Source: an uncultured Parabacteroides sp.
Lineage (GTDB): Bacteria > Bacteroidota > Bacteroidia > Bacteroidales > Tannerellaceae
Assembly: GCA_944325335.1 (NCBI GenBank)
Contig: CALUZR010000010.1
Location: forward strand, 1 to 64,000
Length of the DNA: 64,000 bases
Reading direction: 5' to 3'
Shown piece by piece: positions 17,664-27,600 of the stretch. The notes beneath the pieces are model-generated. The model was not told the origin of the DNA, searched no databases, and was given only the letters and a program-made list of their open reading frames with translations. Numbering within the stretch: the stretch's first letter is position 1; each line of letters begins with the position of its first letter. The position numbers were made by a program, and so were the translations under genes.

Positions 17664-18226
17664 AGTATAAAATTGAACCCTTGCCACCTTTCGAACAGAG
17701 GGCAAAATGGTTTCGAAAGCATTATCCTTCGTTCGATAAAGACTATGATCGGTTTGTCAAAGAGTTGATAGAAAATCCAAATCAAGGAGCCAGTTTGGGG
17801 CGAAACATGCGGAAAGTCCGTATGGCGATTGCTTCGAAAGGCAAAGGTAAGAGCGGCGGCGCACGAGTCATCACCGCTGTCGTAATTATCTCTGTGGAAG
17901 AAACGGAAATCAATCTGTTATACATTTACGACAAATCTGAGATGGGAAATATCTCCAAATCAATGCTGGATATGCTATGGGAAGAATGGATTAACAAGAA
18001 ATACAACAAACTTATGGAAGAGAAAGCAGAATACGGAGTAACCGTGACACCTGAAATGGAAGAGCTGTTAAGGCAAATCAATGCTTTGCCTATCGACGAA
18101 CGGCAAGAACTATTGGACATCATCGACGATAGCATCGAAGATGAAGACGACGCTGAGCTGGAAGCAGCAGCGGCCGCCCGACGCGAGGCAGGCACTGAAA
18201 TGGTACTCGTCTTAGAGCGCGACTAA
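17660..18226 (+). CDS. RelE/ParE-like toxin fused to an antitoxin-like tail
   Basis: The 188-residue product starts at ATG 17660 inside the antitoxin stop. Residues 1-100 (MKYKIEPLPPFEQRAKWFRK to LLYIYDKSE) are a small RelE/ParE-superfamily toxin almost collinear with the 113-residue toxin at 18609. Residues about 120-188 add PEMEELLRQINALPIDERQE and an acidic/Ala-rich end, which resembles the start of the upstream antitoxin (PETQQLLDTALALPREQR) and the addiction-module antitoxin style. The toxin is thus longer than usual. It may be a self-neutralised fusion; activity is unknown. Confidence 0.7.
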   Translation: MKYKIEPLPPFEQRAKWFRKHYPSFDKDYDRFVKELIENPNQGASLGRNMRKVRMAIASKGKGKSGGARVITAVVIISVEETEINLLYIYDKSEMGNISKSMLDMLWEEWINKKYNKLMEEKAEYGVTVTPEMEELLRQINALPIDERQELLDIIDDSIEDEDDAELEAAAAARREAGTEMVLVLERD

Positions 18227-18234
18227 TTTAAACT

Positions 18235-18275
18235 CAAAGGGCACAAAGGGGACGAAATCCTTTTTGTGCCCTTTG
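18235..18275 (+). terminator. Strong hairpin after module 1
   Basis: CAAAGGGCACAAA (18235-18247) pairs perfectly with 18263-18275, giving a 13-bp stem around a 15-nt loop. There is no T run afterwards, so it is a terminator or transcript-stabilising hairpin. Confidence 0.5.
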
Positions 18276-18320
18276 TTCCTTCGAGTACTTTGTGTTTAGG
18301 CACATGAACAATCCTATCTT

Positions 18321-18402
18321 TTTTCATTCATCCACAGGCTGGTGTTTCACCGAAAAACTGTATCTTTGCGGTATCTTAACTAAATAATAGGAGAAATAAG
18401 GT
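18321..18402 (+). promoter_or_regulatory. Leader of toxin-antitoxin module 2 (duplicated)
   Basis: Near-identical copy of 17324-17405 with the same GGTGTTTCACC palindrome (18341-18351) and TATCTTTG box (18361-18368). The single change lies between them. Confidence 0.65.
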
Positions 18403-18612
18403 ATGGAAACGACGATGAGACCTGTGGCGCACAGCAAGAAGGCGCCCACACGCATCTACCAAAAGAAAGAATCGGGACTTTCAAAGCAAGAAGTGCTGGC
18501 TGAATTCAACGAAGCATTGGAAGAACTGAAATTGGTTCGGGAAGGCAAACGGGAATGCAGCCTATCTGCCCGCGAGTTTTTAGAGGAATTACGAAAAGAA
18601 GATGCGATATGA
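18403..18612 (+). CDS. Antitoxin-like protein of module 2
   Basis: The 69-residue product shares its first seven residues (METTMRP) and its leader with module 1, then diverges (VAHSKKAPTRIYQKK). The C-terminal part LSKQEVLAEFNEALEELKLV is equivalent to the toxin-wrapping helix of module 1. It overlaps the toxin start by ATGA. It is basic at the N-terminus. The sharp switch from identity to divergence suggests recombination or duplication of the leader only. Confidence 0.65.
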   Translation: METTMRPVAHSKKAPTRIYQKKESGLSKQEVLAEFNEALEELKLVREGKRECSLSAREFLEELRKEDAI

Positions 18613-18950
18613 AGTACACTATCAAACCATTATCCCAATTCATGAAAGCGGCCAAACGCCTGAAGAAGCGTTATGCCTCGTTTAATGACGACTATGAAAG
18701 ATTGTTGGATAGGTTGGAAACCGATCCTATGCTGGGTACTTCATTAGGAAACAACATGCGGAAAATCCGTATGGGCGTGGTTTCGAAAGGCAAAGGAAGA
18801 CGTGGCGGCCTAAGGGTCGTTACTTATACGGCAATAGTTGCCATCGAGGAAACGAACATTTACCTTGTCTATATCTATGATAAGTCTGAGCGGAACAATG
18901 TAACTGAAGCAGAACTTAAAATGATATTGAAAAGGAATAACTTGTTGTAA
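18609..18950 (+). CDS. RelE/ParE-like toxin of module 2
   Basis: The 113-residue product starts at ATG 18609. MKYTIKPLSQFMKAAKRLKK, NNMRKIRMGVVSKGKGRRGG and IYLVYIYDKSE are the same landmarks as in the module 1 toxin, with the compact size expected of the family. Such toxins act as ribosome-dependent RNases or gyrase poisons; which applies cannot be told. The basic GKGRRGG loop could contact RNA. Confidence 0.72.
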   Translation: MKYTIKPLSQFMKAAKRLKKRYASFNDDYERLLDRLETDPMLGTSLGNNMRKIRMGVVSKGKGRRGGLRVVTYTAIVAIEETNIYLVYIYDKSERNNVTEAELKMILKRNNLL

Positions 18951-19065
18951 AGCGATACCACGCATGGAACACAAAGAAAATTCCTTTTTCATGGACAATC
19001 CTATCTTTTCGCTGGACAATCTTACGATAACGCGGAAAAGGGATGGCGGCGTGCGGGAAATAGGT

Positions 19066-19073
19066 TATATTTG
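19066..19073 (+). promoter_or_regulatory. -7 box of the GH35 gene
   Basis: TATATTTG, 30 bp upstream of ATG 19103. Upstream (18990-19030) are partial repeats of the GGACAATCCTATCTTTT motif that also precedes both toxin-antitoxin leaders. Confidence 0.5.
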
Positions 19074-19102
19074 TAGCCTTAAACCTAAATACGTATAGAG
19101 AT

Positions 19103-21433
19103 ATGAACAAATTAGCTATTATGGCCGCTTCGCTCCTCCTCGCGTGGGGCGCCGCGGCAAATACTCCGGAGGTTGCCCCGGAGACCTTCGAGGTGGGGAA
19201 AGGAACGTTCCTCTTGAATGGGGAACCGTTCGTTGTCAAGGCGGCCGAAATCCATTATCCGCGCATCCCGGAGCCTTATTGGGAACAGCGCATCGAGTCG
19301 TGCAAGGCGTTGGGCATGAATACTATCTGCCTCTACGTCTTCTGGAATATCCACGAGCCGGAGCCGGGTAAGTTCGACTTTACGGGAAATAACGATATCG
19401 CCCGCTTCTGCCGCCTGGCACAGAAACATGGGATGTATGTGATTGTGCGGCCCGGGCCTTACGTCTGCGCCGAGTGGGAAATGGGCGGGTTGCCGTGGTG
19501 GCTCCTCAAGAAGAAGGATGTGAAGCTCCGCACGCTCGACCCTTATTACATGGAACGGGTGCGGCTCTTCATGAACGAAGTAGGCAAGCAGCTCGCCGAC
19601 CTACAACTCTCGCGGGGCGGGAACATCCTCATGGTACAGGTCGAGAATGAATATGGCGCCTACGCGACGGACAAGGCATACATTGCTGCCATCCGCGATA
19701 TCGTCCGGGGTGCGGGCTTTACCGATGTCCAGCTCTTCCAATGCGACTGGAGTTCGAACTTCCAGAACAACGCGCTGGATGACCTGCTCTGGACCGTCAA
19801 TTTCGGCACGGGCGCCAATATCGATGACCAGTTCCGCAAGCTCAAAGAGGTGCGGCCCGAATCGCCCCTGATGTGTAGCGAGTTCTGGAGCGGCTGGTTC
19901 GACCATTGGGGCCGGAAACACGAGACGCGAGACGCAGCTACGATGGTCTCCGGCATTCGCGACATGCTCGACCGCGGCATCTCCTTCAGCCTCTACATGA
20001 CGCACGGCGGGACGACCTTTGGCTGGTGGGGCGGTGCGAACAATCCGGCCTACTCCGCCATGTGCAGCTCCTACGATTACGACGCGCCTATCAGTGAGGC
20101 TGGCTGGACGACGCCCAAATACCATCAGCTCCGCACCCTCTTGCAAAGCTATCTGCCCGAAGGCGATACGCTCCCCGCGCCGCCTGCACCGTTCCCAGTC
20201 ATCGAGGTGCCAGCCATCACCGAGTGGCAAGTGGCTCCCTTGTTCGAGAACCTTCCCGCGCCCAAGCATTCCGAAGAAATAAAACCGATGGAGCAGTTCG
20301 ACCAAGGTTGGGGCACGATCCTTTACCGCACGACCTTAGGCGAGGAGACGAAGGGCACGCTCCATATCGACGAGGTGCACGACTGGGCGCAGGTCTTTGC
20401 CAACGGGAAACTCCTGGGCCGCCTCGACCGCCGGCAAGGGGAATTTACCCTGCCCCTGCAAGAGACGTTGCCCAAAGGCACGCAGCTTGATATCCTCGTC
20501 GAGGCGATGGGGCGCGTCAACTTCGACCAGTCCATCCACGACCGTAAGGGCATTACCAATAGGGTAGAGGTCATTTACCGTGAGGACACGACCCAACTGC
20601 GCAATTGGACGGTCTACAACCTCCCGCCCTTCTACGAGTTCGTCGCCGACAAGCAATACAAAACGGGCAAAGCACTGGACGCCCCGGCCTACTACCGCGC
20701 CACCTTCCAGCTGGACAAGACGGGCGATACGTTCCTCGACATGCAGACCTGGGGCAAAGGCATGGTCTGGGTGAATGGCCACGCCATGGGCCGCTTCTGG
20801 GAGATTGGTCCGCAGCAGACGCTCTTCATGCCGGGCTGCTGGTTGAAGGAGGGCGAGAATGAAATCATCGTCCTCGACCTGAAGGGACCGCAGGAGGCAA
20901 AAGTCGCTGGCCTCGCGCAACCCATCCTCGACCTGCTCCGCACCCAAGCCCCCGAGACGCACCGCGCCGAAGGACAGACGCTCCGCCTCGCGAACGAGAC
21001 GCCCGTGCATAAGGGCACGCTCCCCGAAGGCAACGGTTGGCAAGAGGTGCGTTTCCCGATGGCCGCCACGGGCCGTTACTTCTGCCTGAACGCGACCTCG
21101 AACTACGACGGGACGAACATCGCCGCCATTGCCGAACTGGACATCTTAGGCGAAGATGGCAAACCCCTTCCCCGCGAGCATTGGAAAGTAGTGTATGCCG
21201 ATAGCGAAGAGACCCGTAGCGGCAACCGCACCGCCGACAAAGTGTACGACCTGCAAGAGAGCACCTTCTGGCAGACGGTAGACAATACCGCCTATCCGCA
21301 TCAGCTCGTCATCGACCTCGGTAAGACGTACCGCATCACCGGTTTCCGCCTCCTGCCTCGTGCCGAGAAGGGCGCGCCTGGACAGGTGAAAGACTATACG
21401 ATCTATGTGAAGGCGAATGCGTTTGAGTATTAA
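19103..21433 (+). CDS. GH35 beta-galactosidase with C-terminal F5/8-type domain
   Basis: The 776-residue product has a signal peptide (MNKLAIMAASLLLAWGAAAN). The GH35 barrel carries HYPRIPEPYWEQRIESCKAL, PGPYVCAEWEMGGLPWWL, the acid/base in QVENEYGAYA and the nucleophile in CSEFWSGWFDHWG. Two jelly-roll domains follow (MVWVNGHAMGRFWEIGPQQT), then a discoidin-like carbohydrate-binding domain in the last 130 residues. It should release terminal beta-galactose from glycans in the periplasm or at the surface. It stands alone between a toxin-antitoxin pair and a terminator. Confidence 0.93.
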   Translation: MNKLAIMAASLLLAWGAAANTPEVAPETFEVGKGTFLLNGEPFVVKAAEIHYPRIPEPYWEQRIESCKALGMNTICLYVFWNIHEPEPGKFDFTGNNDIARFCRLAQKHGMYVIVRPGPYVCAEWEMGGLPWWLLKKKDVKLRTLDPYYMERVRLFMNEVGKQLADLQLSRGGNILMVQVENEYGAYATDKAYIAAIRDIVRGAGFTDVQLFQCDWSSNFQNNALDDLLWTVNFGTGANIDDQFRKLKEVRPESPLMCSEFWSGWFDHWGRKHETRDAATMVSGIRDMLDRGISFSLYMTHGGTTFGWWGGANNPAYSAMCSSYDYDAPISEAGWTTPKYHQLRTLLQSYLPEGDTLPAPPAPFPVIEVPAITEWQVAPLFENLPAPKHSEEIKPMEQFDQGWGTILYRTTLGEETKGTLHIDEVHDWAQVFANGKLLGRLDRRQGEFTLPLQETLPKGTQLDILVEAMGRVNFDQSIHDRKGITNRVEVIYREDTTQLRNWTVYNLPPFYEFVADKQYKTGKALDAPAYYRATFQLDKTGDTFLDMQTWGKGMVWVNGHAMGRFWEIGPQQTLFMPGCWLKEGENEIIVLDLKGPQEAKVAGLAQPILDLLRTQAPETHRAEGQTLRLANETPVHKGTLPEGNGWQEVRFPMAATGRYFCLNATSNYDGTNIAAIAELDILGEDGKPLPREHWKVVYADSEETRSGNRTADKVYDLQESTFWQTVDNTAYPHQLVIDLGKTYRITGFRLLPRAEKGAPGQVKDYTIYVKANAFEY

Positions 21434-21459
21434 CTCCGACCCTTCGCACCCCTTCATCC

Positions 21460-21509
21460 TTCCCCTTAGCGAGGTAACTTTCTACCCCACGCTAAGGGGA
21501 ATTCTTTTA
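21460..21509 (+). terminator. Terminator of the GH35 gene
   Basis: TTCCCCTTAGCG (21460-21471) pairs perfectly with CGCTAAGGGGAA (21490-21501), followed by a T-rich stretch. Confidence 0.8.
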
Positions 21510-21525
21510 TATTCCCAACCAAAAA

Positions 21526-21557
21526 CTTGCAAGCAAGGTAGATAATGTTTATTTTTG
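21526..21557 (+). promoter_or_regulatory. Promoter leading into array B and HU-2
   Basis: CTTG (21526-21529), 20 bp, TATTTTTG (21550-21557) fits the consensus apart from the first base of the -33 box. The predicted start site, near 21563, is at the first unit of array B. Confidence 0.55.
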
Positions 21558-21560
21558 CAT

Positions 21561-21623
21561 TGCGGTTTTAAAAACGCAGCCTGCGGTTATAAAAACGGAA
21601 GCTGCGATTATATAACCGCAAGC
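21561..21623 (+). repeat. Array B: three 21-bp palindromic units in the HU-2 leader
   Basis: Units start at 21561, 21582 and 21603, each exactly 21 bp. The shared plan is TGCGGTTnTAnAAnCGCA-AGC; the third contains GCGATTATATAACCGC, nearly palindromic. The transcript from the promoter at 21526 would begin with the array. The following 160 bp to ATG 21785 contain short CCCC/GGGG-type stems (for example CACCCCTACGGGGG) and no other gene. Confidence 0.75.
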
Positions 21624-21784
21624 TGGAAATAAAGATTAGGACGGAGGGATGCGATGTTTTGTTCCTTGCCTTTCTACTATTTACCCCACGAAGGGGAAGA
21701 AAGATAGGGCACGAAGGGGGGAAGATGGCCTCTCACCCCTACGGGGGGAATGACTAAACTAACAGACTTATAACTTATATACTT

Positions 21785-22414
21785 ATGGCACAATACACCA
21801 TGCAGGAGATGAACCTGCCAAACGAAGAAGGGAAACGCCTCCTTTATCCGCGGATGGTCCTGGCCAAGCGGGTCGGATTGCAGGAAGTGGCGGAGGCGTT
21901 GGAACGGAGCAGCACATACACGACAAGCGATGTCATTGGCGTGCTGCAGGGCGTGGCGCGCGAGTTGGCTTGGCTCATGGCGCAAGGGCATCCGGTGAAG
22001 CTCGACGGCATCGGGACTTTTACGCCGGCATTAACTTTGCGTAAAGGAAAGGAACGCGAGGAGGAAGATGGGAAAGGAGGGCGGCGTAATGCCCAAAGTC
22101 TCCAGGTCGGGAAGATCCACTTTAAGCCAGAGAAAGAATTGTTGCAGGAGACCGAGCGCCGTTGCCACCTCGAACGATCGCAGCAGAGCTACACTCGTTC
22201 TTCTACGGTTTACACACCGGAGCAACGGCTCGCCCGCGCACAGGAGTTTCTTGAAACGCATCCTTACCTCACCGTGCGGGATTATATGTCGCTCACCGGG
22301 TTGAAGCGCACCTCGGCCACGACCGAATTAAAACGACTGGCGGGGACGGAAGGGAGCGGACTCGCCATATCTGGTTTTGGAAAACATCGGGTGTATGTGA
22401 GGAAGAGGGATTAG
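21785..22414 (+). CDS. HU-like DNA-binding protein with winged-helix tail (HU-2)
   Basis: The 209-residue product has an HU-like N-terminal half (RVGLQEVAEALERSSTYTTS, LDGIGTFTPAL), a basic/acidic linker (GKEREEEDGKGGRRN) and a C-terminal segment TPEQRLARAQEFLETHPYLT plus SLTGLKRTSATTELKRLA that looks like a winged helix, ending GFGKHRVYVRKRD. So it may bind DNA at two sites. It is preceded by array B in its leader. The 3' end overlaps the convergent toxin gene by 4 bp. It is not one of the essential HU genes; role inferred as nucleoid-type or regulatory. Confidence 0.8.
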   Translation: MAQYTMQEMNLPNEEGKRLLYPRMVLAKRVGLQEVAEALERSSTYTTSDVIGVLQGVARELAWLMAQGHPVKLDGIGTFTPALTLRKGKEREEEDGKGGRRNAQSLQVGKIHFKPEKELLQETERRCHLERSQQSYTRSSTVYTPEQRLARAQEFLETHPYLTVRDYMSLTGLKRTSATTELKRLAGTEGSGLAISGFGKHRVYVRKRD

Positions 22415-22674
22415 AAGAGCTCGGAGTGGGTGCCTATTCGAAGCAGGCTGATCACATCTCCGTCAATCCAGATCAGGAGGTAATCGTCTTCGATATGACA
22501 CTCCATGCAGCCTTTGTATTCGCCCTTCAATAGGTGTGGCTTGTGCTCCGGCGGGATGGGAATTTCGTGAATAAGCATATCGGCAATGCGTTCAAACGCG
22601 GCGACCTTCTTCGGAAATCGTCGGAACCGTTTGAAATCTTTCTTGAACTGGCTGGTAGGATGGAGCTTTTTCAT
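22411..22674 (-). CDS. YafQ-family mRNA interferase toxin
   Basis: The 87-residue product (MKKLHPTSQFKKDFKRFRRF, then KPHLLKGEYKGCMECHIEDD, then LLIWIDGDVISLLRIGTHSELF) shows all YafQ landmarks, including the final G-T/S-HSELF with the catalytic His. Toxins of this family cut translated mRNA on the ribosome. Start overlaps the antitoxin stop by ATGA. Length is normal and nothing is missing, so it should be active. Confidence 0.9.
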   Translation of the reverse strand: MKKLHPTSQFKKDFKRFRRFPKKVAAFERIADMLIHEIPIPPEHKPHLLKGEYKGCMECHIEDDYLLIWIDGDVISLLRIGTHSELF

Positions 22675-22919
22675 TTCATCAATTCAGCCATTAGAGATTC
22701 CACACTATCATACGTTTCCATCTCCTTCCCCGACCGGGCTTCCTCGATAGCGGCCAAGGTCTCGGGGTTAGGGCGATGCTTTAAGGCTTCGTCCAAAAGG
22801 GTTTCGACTAAGTTCGTCAAGCTGCGATGTTCATACCGGGCCTCGGCGCGAAGCCGTTCCATCAAAGAAGCTTTCAGGCGAAAAGAGGTCTGCTGTTTAC
22901 GTTCAATCATTGTGTCCAT
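22671..22919 (-). CDS. RelB/DinJ-type antitoxin
   Basis: The 82-residue product has an N-terminal ribbon-helix-helix-like segment (RKQQTSFRLKASLMERLRAE, then HRSLTNLVETLLDEAL) and a C-terminal tail that would cover the toxin. It directly precedes the YafQ-type gene. The frame is open further upstream to 23030, but the promoter at 22947-22977 lies inside that extension, so ATG 22919 (or 22910) is the start. Confidence 0.85.
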   Translation of the reverse strand: MDTMIERKQQTSFRLKASLMERLRAEARYEHRSLTNLVETLLDEALKHRPNPETLAAIEEARSGKEMETYDSVESLMAELMK

Positions 22920-22946
22920 AATCCTGTTCGTTTTTAGTGATGTGGG

Positions 22947-22977
22947 CAAAGGTAGAATAAATGTATTATAAAACAAA
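22947..22977 (-). promoter_or_regulatory. Promoter of the YafQ/DinJ-type module
   Basis: On the minus strand TTTG (22974-22977), 19 bp, TACCTTTG (22947-22954): a perfect Bacteroidetes promoter. It decides the antitoxin start. Confidence 0.8.
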
Positions 22978-23046
22978 GAATAAATAGGGAAAAGATAACG
23001 ACGAAAATTAAACGATAGAAAACAACGCATATTCGGATTTTTTTCC

Positions 23047-23054
23047 TACTTTTG
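23047..23054 (+). promoter_or_regulatory. -7 box of guaB
   Basis: TACTTTTG, 32 bp before ATG 23087. No -33 TTTG at the usual spacing. Confidence 0.5.
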
Positions 23055-23086
23055 CAGGAAAATTTTATCTCTAAAAGAAGAATCTT

Positions 23087-24580
23087 ATGGCAATTTACTT
23101 AAATGATGTATCAAGAACGTTTGGCGAGTATTTGCTCATTCCAGGTCTGACGACAAAAGAATGTACGCCTGCGAATGTTTCGCTTAAAACTCCTTTAGTG
23201 AAGTATCGTGCGGGTGAACAAGCTGCTATCCAATTGAATATTCCTTTTGTATCGGCTATTATGCAGTCGGTTTCAGGTCCGGAGCTGGCGATTGAGTTGG
23301 CACGCAATGGAGGTTTGTCGTTCATTTTCGGCTCACAACCTATCGAGAGCCAAGCCGAAATGGTGCGCAAGGTAAAGAAATTTAAGGCGGGATTTGTAGT
23401 GAGCGATTCCAACCTCACGCCCGAAGATACGTTGGCGGACGTGGTGGCATTGGTGAAGCGGACCGGGCATTCCACGATTGGCATTACAGAAGATGGCACG
23501 CCGAACGGTAAATTGCTCGGCATCGTCACCAGCCGCGATTATCGCGTGGAGAAGGATGCACCGGAGACGAAGGTGAAAACGTTCATGACTCCGTTCGAGA
23601 AACTTTTCGTCGGCGAATTGGGTATTACGCTCAAGGAAGCAAATCAGATTATTTGGGAACACAAGCTCAATACGCTGCCTATCATCGATAAGGAACAGCG
23701 TTTGCAATATATGGTCTTCCGTAAGGACTACGATTCGCATCACGAGAATCCGTATGAATTGTCGGGCAAAGACAAGACATTGCTCGTAGGTGCCGGTATC
23801 AATACGCGTGATTATAAGGAGCGTGTGCCGGCATTGGTCGAAGCGGGCGTGGATGTAGTCTGCATCGATTCGTCGGATGGTTATTCAGAATGGCAGAGCG
23901 ATACGTTGCGTTGGATTCGTGGAACGTATGGCGATAAGTTGCTTGTGGGTGCCGGAAACGTAGTCGACCAAGAAGGATTCAATTATTTGGTGGAAGCGGG
24001 TGCCGACTTCATCAAGGTGGGTATCGGCGGTGGCTCCATCTGTATCACCCGTGAGCAGAAAGGAATTGGCCGCGGACAGGCTACGGCGTTGATCGACGTG
24101 GCTCGTGCACGCGACGAGCATTTTAAGAAGACCGGTATTTACGTGCCTATTTGTTCAGACGGTGGATTGGTGCACGATTACCACATGGTATTGGCATTGG
24201 CCATGGGTGCGGACTTCCTGATGATGGGTCGCTATTTTGCTCGCTTCGACGAATCTCCTACGAAGAAGCTCAAGATTGGTAACAACTTTGTAAAAGAATA
24301 TTGGGGCGAAGGTTCGAACCGTGCAAAGAACTGGCAACGCTATGACATGGGCGGCAACGAAGCCCTGAAGTTTGAAGAAGGCGTGGATAGTTATGTACCT
24401 TATGCAGGTAAGATGAAGGATAACCTTGTTTCGACGCTCTCGAAGATTAAAGCGACGATGTGTAGTTGTGGTGCTATTACAATCGAGCAGCTCCAAAAGA
24501 CGGCTAAAATCACCCTGGTCTCTTCAACTTCCATTGTAGAAGGCGGAGCGCACGACGTGATCTTGAAGGAACAGAACTAA
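23087..24580 (+). CDS. guaB: Inosine-5'-monophosphate dehydrogenase
   Basis: The 497-residue cytoplasmic enzyme oxidises IMP to XMP with NAD, the committed step to GMP. The barrel holds [34 protein letters not shown] and the catalytic Cys loop [24 protein letters not shown] pair is inserted at about residues 100-215. The flap region contains [16 protein letters not shown]. Length is normal for the family. It is monocistronic, with a shared terminator against mfd. Confidence 0.96.
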   Translation: MAIYLNDVSRTFGEYLLIPGLTTKECTPANVSLKTPLVKYRAGEQAAIQLNIPFVSAIMQSVSGPELAIELARNGGLSFIFGSQPIESQAEMVRKVKKFKAGFVVSDSNLTPEDTLADVVALVKRTGHSTIGITEDGTPNGKLLGIVTSRDYRVEKDAPETKVKTFMTPFEKLFVGELGITLKEANQIIWEHKLNTLPIIDKEQRLQYMVFRKDYDSHHENPYELSGKDKTLLVGAGINTRDYKERVPALVEAGVDVVCIDSSDGYSEWQSDTLRWIRGTYGDKLLVGAGNVVDQEGFNYLVEAGADFIKVGIGGGSICITREQKGIGRGQATALIDVARARDEHFKKTGIYVPICSDGGLVHDYHMVLALAMGADFLMMGRYFARFDESPTKKLKIGNNFVKEYWGEGSNRAKNWQRYDMGGNEALKFEEGVDSYVPYAGKMKDNLVSTLSKIKATMCSCGAITIEQLQKTAKITLVSSTSIVEGGAHDVILKEQN

Positions 24581-24611
24581 ATTTTATACGATTTCTTTAT
24601 ATTGGTGTGTG

Positions 24612-24647
24612 GACCGATGCAGCTGAAAGTTGCATCGGTCTGTTTTT
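24612..24647. terminator. Bidirectional terminator between guaB and mfd
   Basis: GACCGATGCA (24612-24621) pairs with TGCATCGGTC (24631-24640), followed by TGTTTTT. It serves guaB and overlaps the stop codon of mfd on the other strand. Confidence 0.85.
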
Positions 24648-27600
24648 AAATCTCATTAAACACGGCACAGGCTTTCTCGACACTGGGCACTTGCTTGATG
24701 ATGACAATGCGTTTGCCGTTTGTCTCTTTCAGGTTGCAATCGCGCGGATGCTTTTGCAAGTAAGCGAGCAGGCGATCGAACGCGGAGCTTTGGTAATAAG
24801 GGCTGTCGGGTGCGGAGACGAGGTAAAGGTTCATCTGTCCTTTCTTCAGTATCACCTTTTCGATACCCAATGCGCGTGCCATACGACGGAGACGGACAAT
24901 GCGGATCAGCTCCATGCCTTCGTCCGGAATCTTTCCGAAACGGTCTTCGAGGCGGGCTATGAAGGCTTGGATATCTTCTTCGCGCTCCATGTTGTCTAAC
25001 TCTCGATAGATGGAGATACGCTCAGAATCGTTTGGAATATAGGTGGGCGGGAAGCGGAGCTCGAGGTCGCTTTCGATGAAGGTCTCGCGTACGAAATCTT
25101 TCTCTTTCCCGTTGGCAAGGTCGGCGTAGAGGTCGGCAAACTCGTCGTTCTTCAGTTCATCCACGGCTTCTTCCAATATCTTTTGATACGCTTCATAGCC
25201 CAAATCGGCAATGAAACCACTTTGCTCGGCTCCCAGCATGTTGCCGGCTCCGCGGATGTCGAGGTCTTGCATGGCAATATGAATGCCGCTTCCCAGTTCC
25301 GAGAAGCTTTCGATGGCTTGCAATCGGCGGCGTGCCTCTTGGGTGAGCGAACTCAGTGGAGGCGAAAGGAGATAGCAGAACGCCTTGCGGTTGCTTCGTC
25401 CTACGCGGCCGCGAAGCTGGTGCAGGTCGGAGAGGCCAAACTGCTGCGCATTGTTAATAATAATGGTATTGGCATTGGGGACGTCGATGCCGCTCTCGAC
25501 AATGCTCGTTGCCACCAGTACGTCGTATTCGTAGTTTACGAAATCGAGGATTTTCTTCTCCAGTTCGTCTGGATCCATTTGTCCGTGGGCGACACAGATG
25601 CGGGCGTCAGGCACTTCACGACGCACCAACGATTCTATCTCGTAGATATTCTGGATGCGGTTGTTGATGAAGAACACTTGCCCGTTGCGGCTCATCTCGA
25701 AGTTGATGGCCTCGCGGATAATATCTGGGTTGAAACGTTCCACTTCAGTCTGTACGGGATAACGATTTGACGGTGGCGTGGTGATGCTACTCAAGTCCCG
25801 CGCTCCCATGAGTGAGAATTGCAGCGTGCGTGGAATCGGCGTGGCGGTCATCGTCAGCGTGTCGACATTGGTTTTGAGCTGACGCAGTTTCTCTTTGACC
25901 GAGACGCCAAACTTCTGCTCTTCGTCGATGATGAGCAATCCCAAGTCCTTAAAGACAACGTCCTTGCTTACGAGCCGGTGCGTCCCGATGAGGATATTGA
26001 CTTCGCCCTCTTTCGTATCTTTCAGGACGTGTTTGATTTGCGCTGTCGTACGGGCACGGCTGATATAGTCGATGCGGCAAGGGAAGTCCTTTAGGCGTTC
26101 TTTGAAGGTTTGGTAATGCTGGAAAGCGAGGACGGTAGTCGGGACGAGCACCGCCACTTGCTTGTTGTCCGAGACGGCTTTGAATGCCGCACGGATAGCG
26201 ACTTCTGTCTTCCCGAATCCCACGTCGCCGCAGATAAGGCGATCCATCGGGCGTGGGCTCTCCATGTCGGCCTTCACTTCGGCGGTGGCTTTCATTTGGT
26301 CGGGCGTGTCTTCGTAGATAAAGCTGGCTTCCAATTCCTGTTGCATGAAGCTATCGGGACTGAAGGCGAAACCCTGTTCCTTCTTTCGCTTAGAATAGAG
26401 GAGGATGAGGTCGCGGGCAATGTCTTTCACCTTCTTCTTGGTCCGTTCCTTCATCTTCTCCCACGCGCCGGTGCCGAGTTTGCTCAGCTTGGGTGGCTCG
26501 CCGTTGTCTTTTCCTTTGTATTTAGAGAGTTTGTGGAGCGAATGGATGCTGACGAAGATCGCGTCGTTGTTCTGGTATGTGAGCTTGATAACCTCCTGTA
26601 TCTTCCCGTTCACTTCCATCCGCACGAGGCCGCCAAATTGCCCGATGCCGTGGTCGATATGTACAATGTAATCACCCGGTGTGAATTGGTTCAGCTCCTT
26701 GAGCGAGAGGGTAATCTTCCCGCTCCGTGCCTTGTCGCTCTTGAGGCTGTATTTATGGAAGCGGTCGAAGAGCTGATGGTCGGTGAAGCAGCAGATTTTC
26801 AGTCCTGCGTCGGAGAATCCGGCATGGAGCGTGCGGTTCACGGCCGTGAAGGGGATCGTCTCGCCCCGATCCTCGAAGATGGCACGGATGCGGTCGGCTT
26901 GCTTTTCCACATCGCTTAATATATATAAGGTATAGCCTCCGTCCAAATATTGGTGGAAGGATTGGCTCACGAGGTCAAAGTTTTTATGGAAGATAGGTTG
27001 CGACTCAGTTTGGAAAGTGACTGTGGCATCGGGTGTCCCAGTGGAATGCGTCCCGAACTGCAATCGACGGAGGCGGAGCGCGCCGTGCAGGAAGTCGTCC
27101 CAGTTCACCAGCTTGGCGTGCATCTTATCGGCACTGGCAAAGGATTCTTCGTCGGCCACGACCGGCTCTTCTTCCCAAATCGCCCCGATGCGCTCGCGAC
27201 ACCAGTCGAGGTCGTGCACCGCCAGCAGCGTCTCTTCGGGTAGCGAATCGAGCAGGCAACCGCCTGAAGCGTTCTGTTTACTCACTTCCGAGATGATGTA
27301 CACTTCTGTCAGTTTATCTTTCGAGAGCTGTGTCTCGACATCGAATGAACGGATAGTTTCTACCTCGTCGCCGAAGAAGTCGATACGGTATGGGTATTCA
27401 TAGGAGAAGGAGAATACGTCGAGGATACTACCGCGGATAGCGTATTGCCCCGGCTCGTACACATAGTCCACCCGCTCGAATCCATACGAATCAAGTACGT
27501 CGGCTACGAAGATATTGTCCAGCCGGTTACCCACGGCGATATGTAGTGTATTTTCTTTTACGGTTTCTTGTGTCGCCACCTTTTCGGCGATGGCTTCAGG

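Noticed and set aside
26110-26919. 269-codon plus-strand frame opposite mfd
   Set aside because: Shadow of the conserved Mfd coding sequence.
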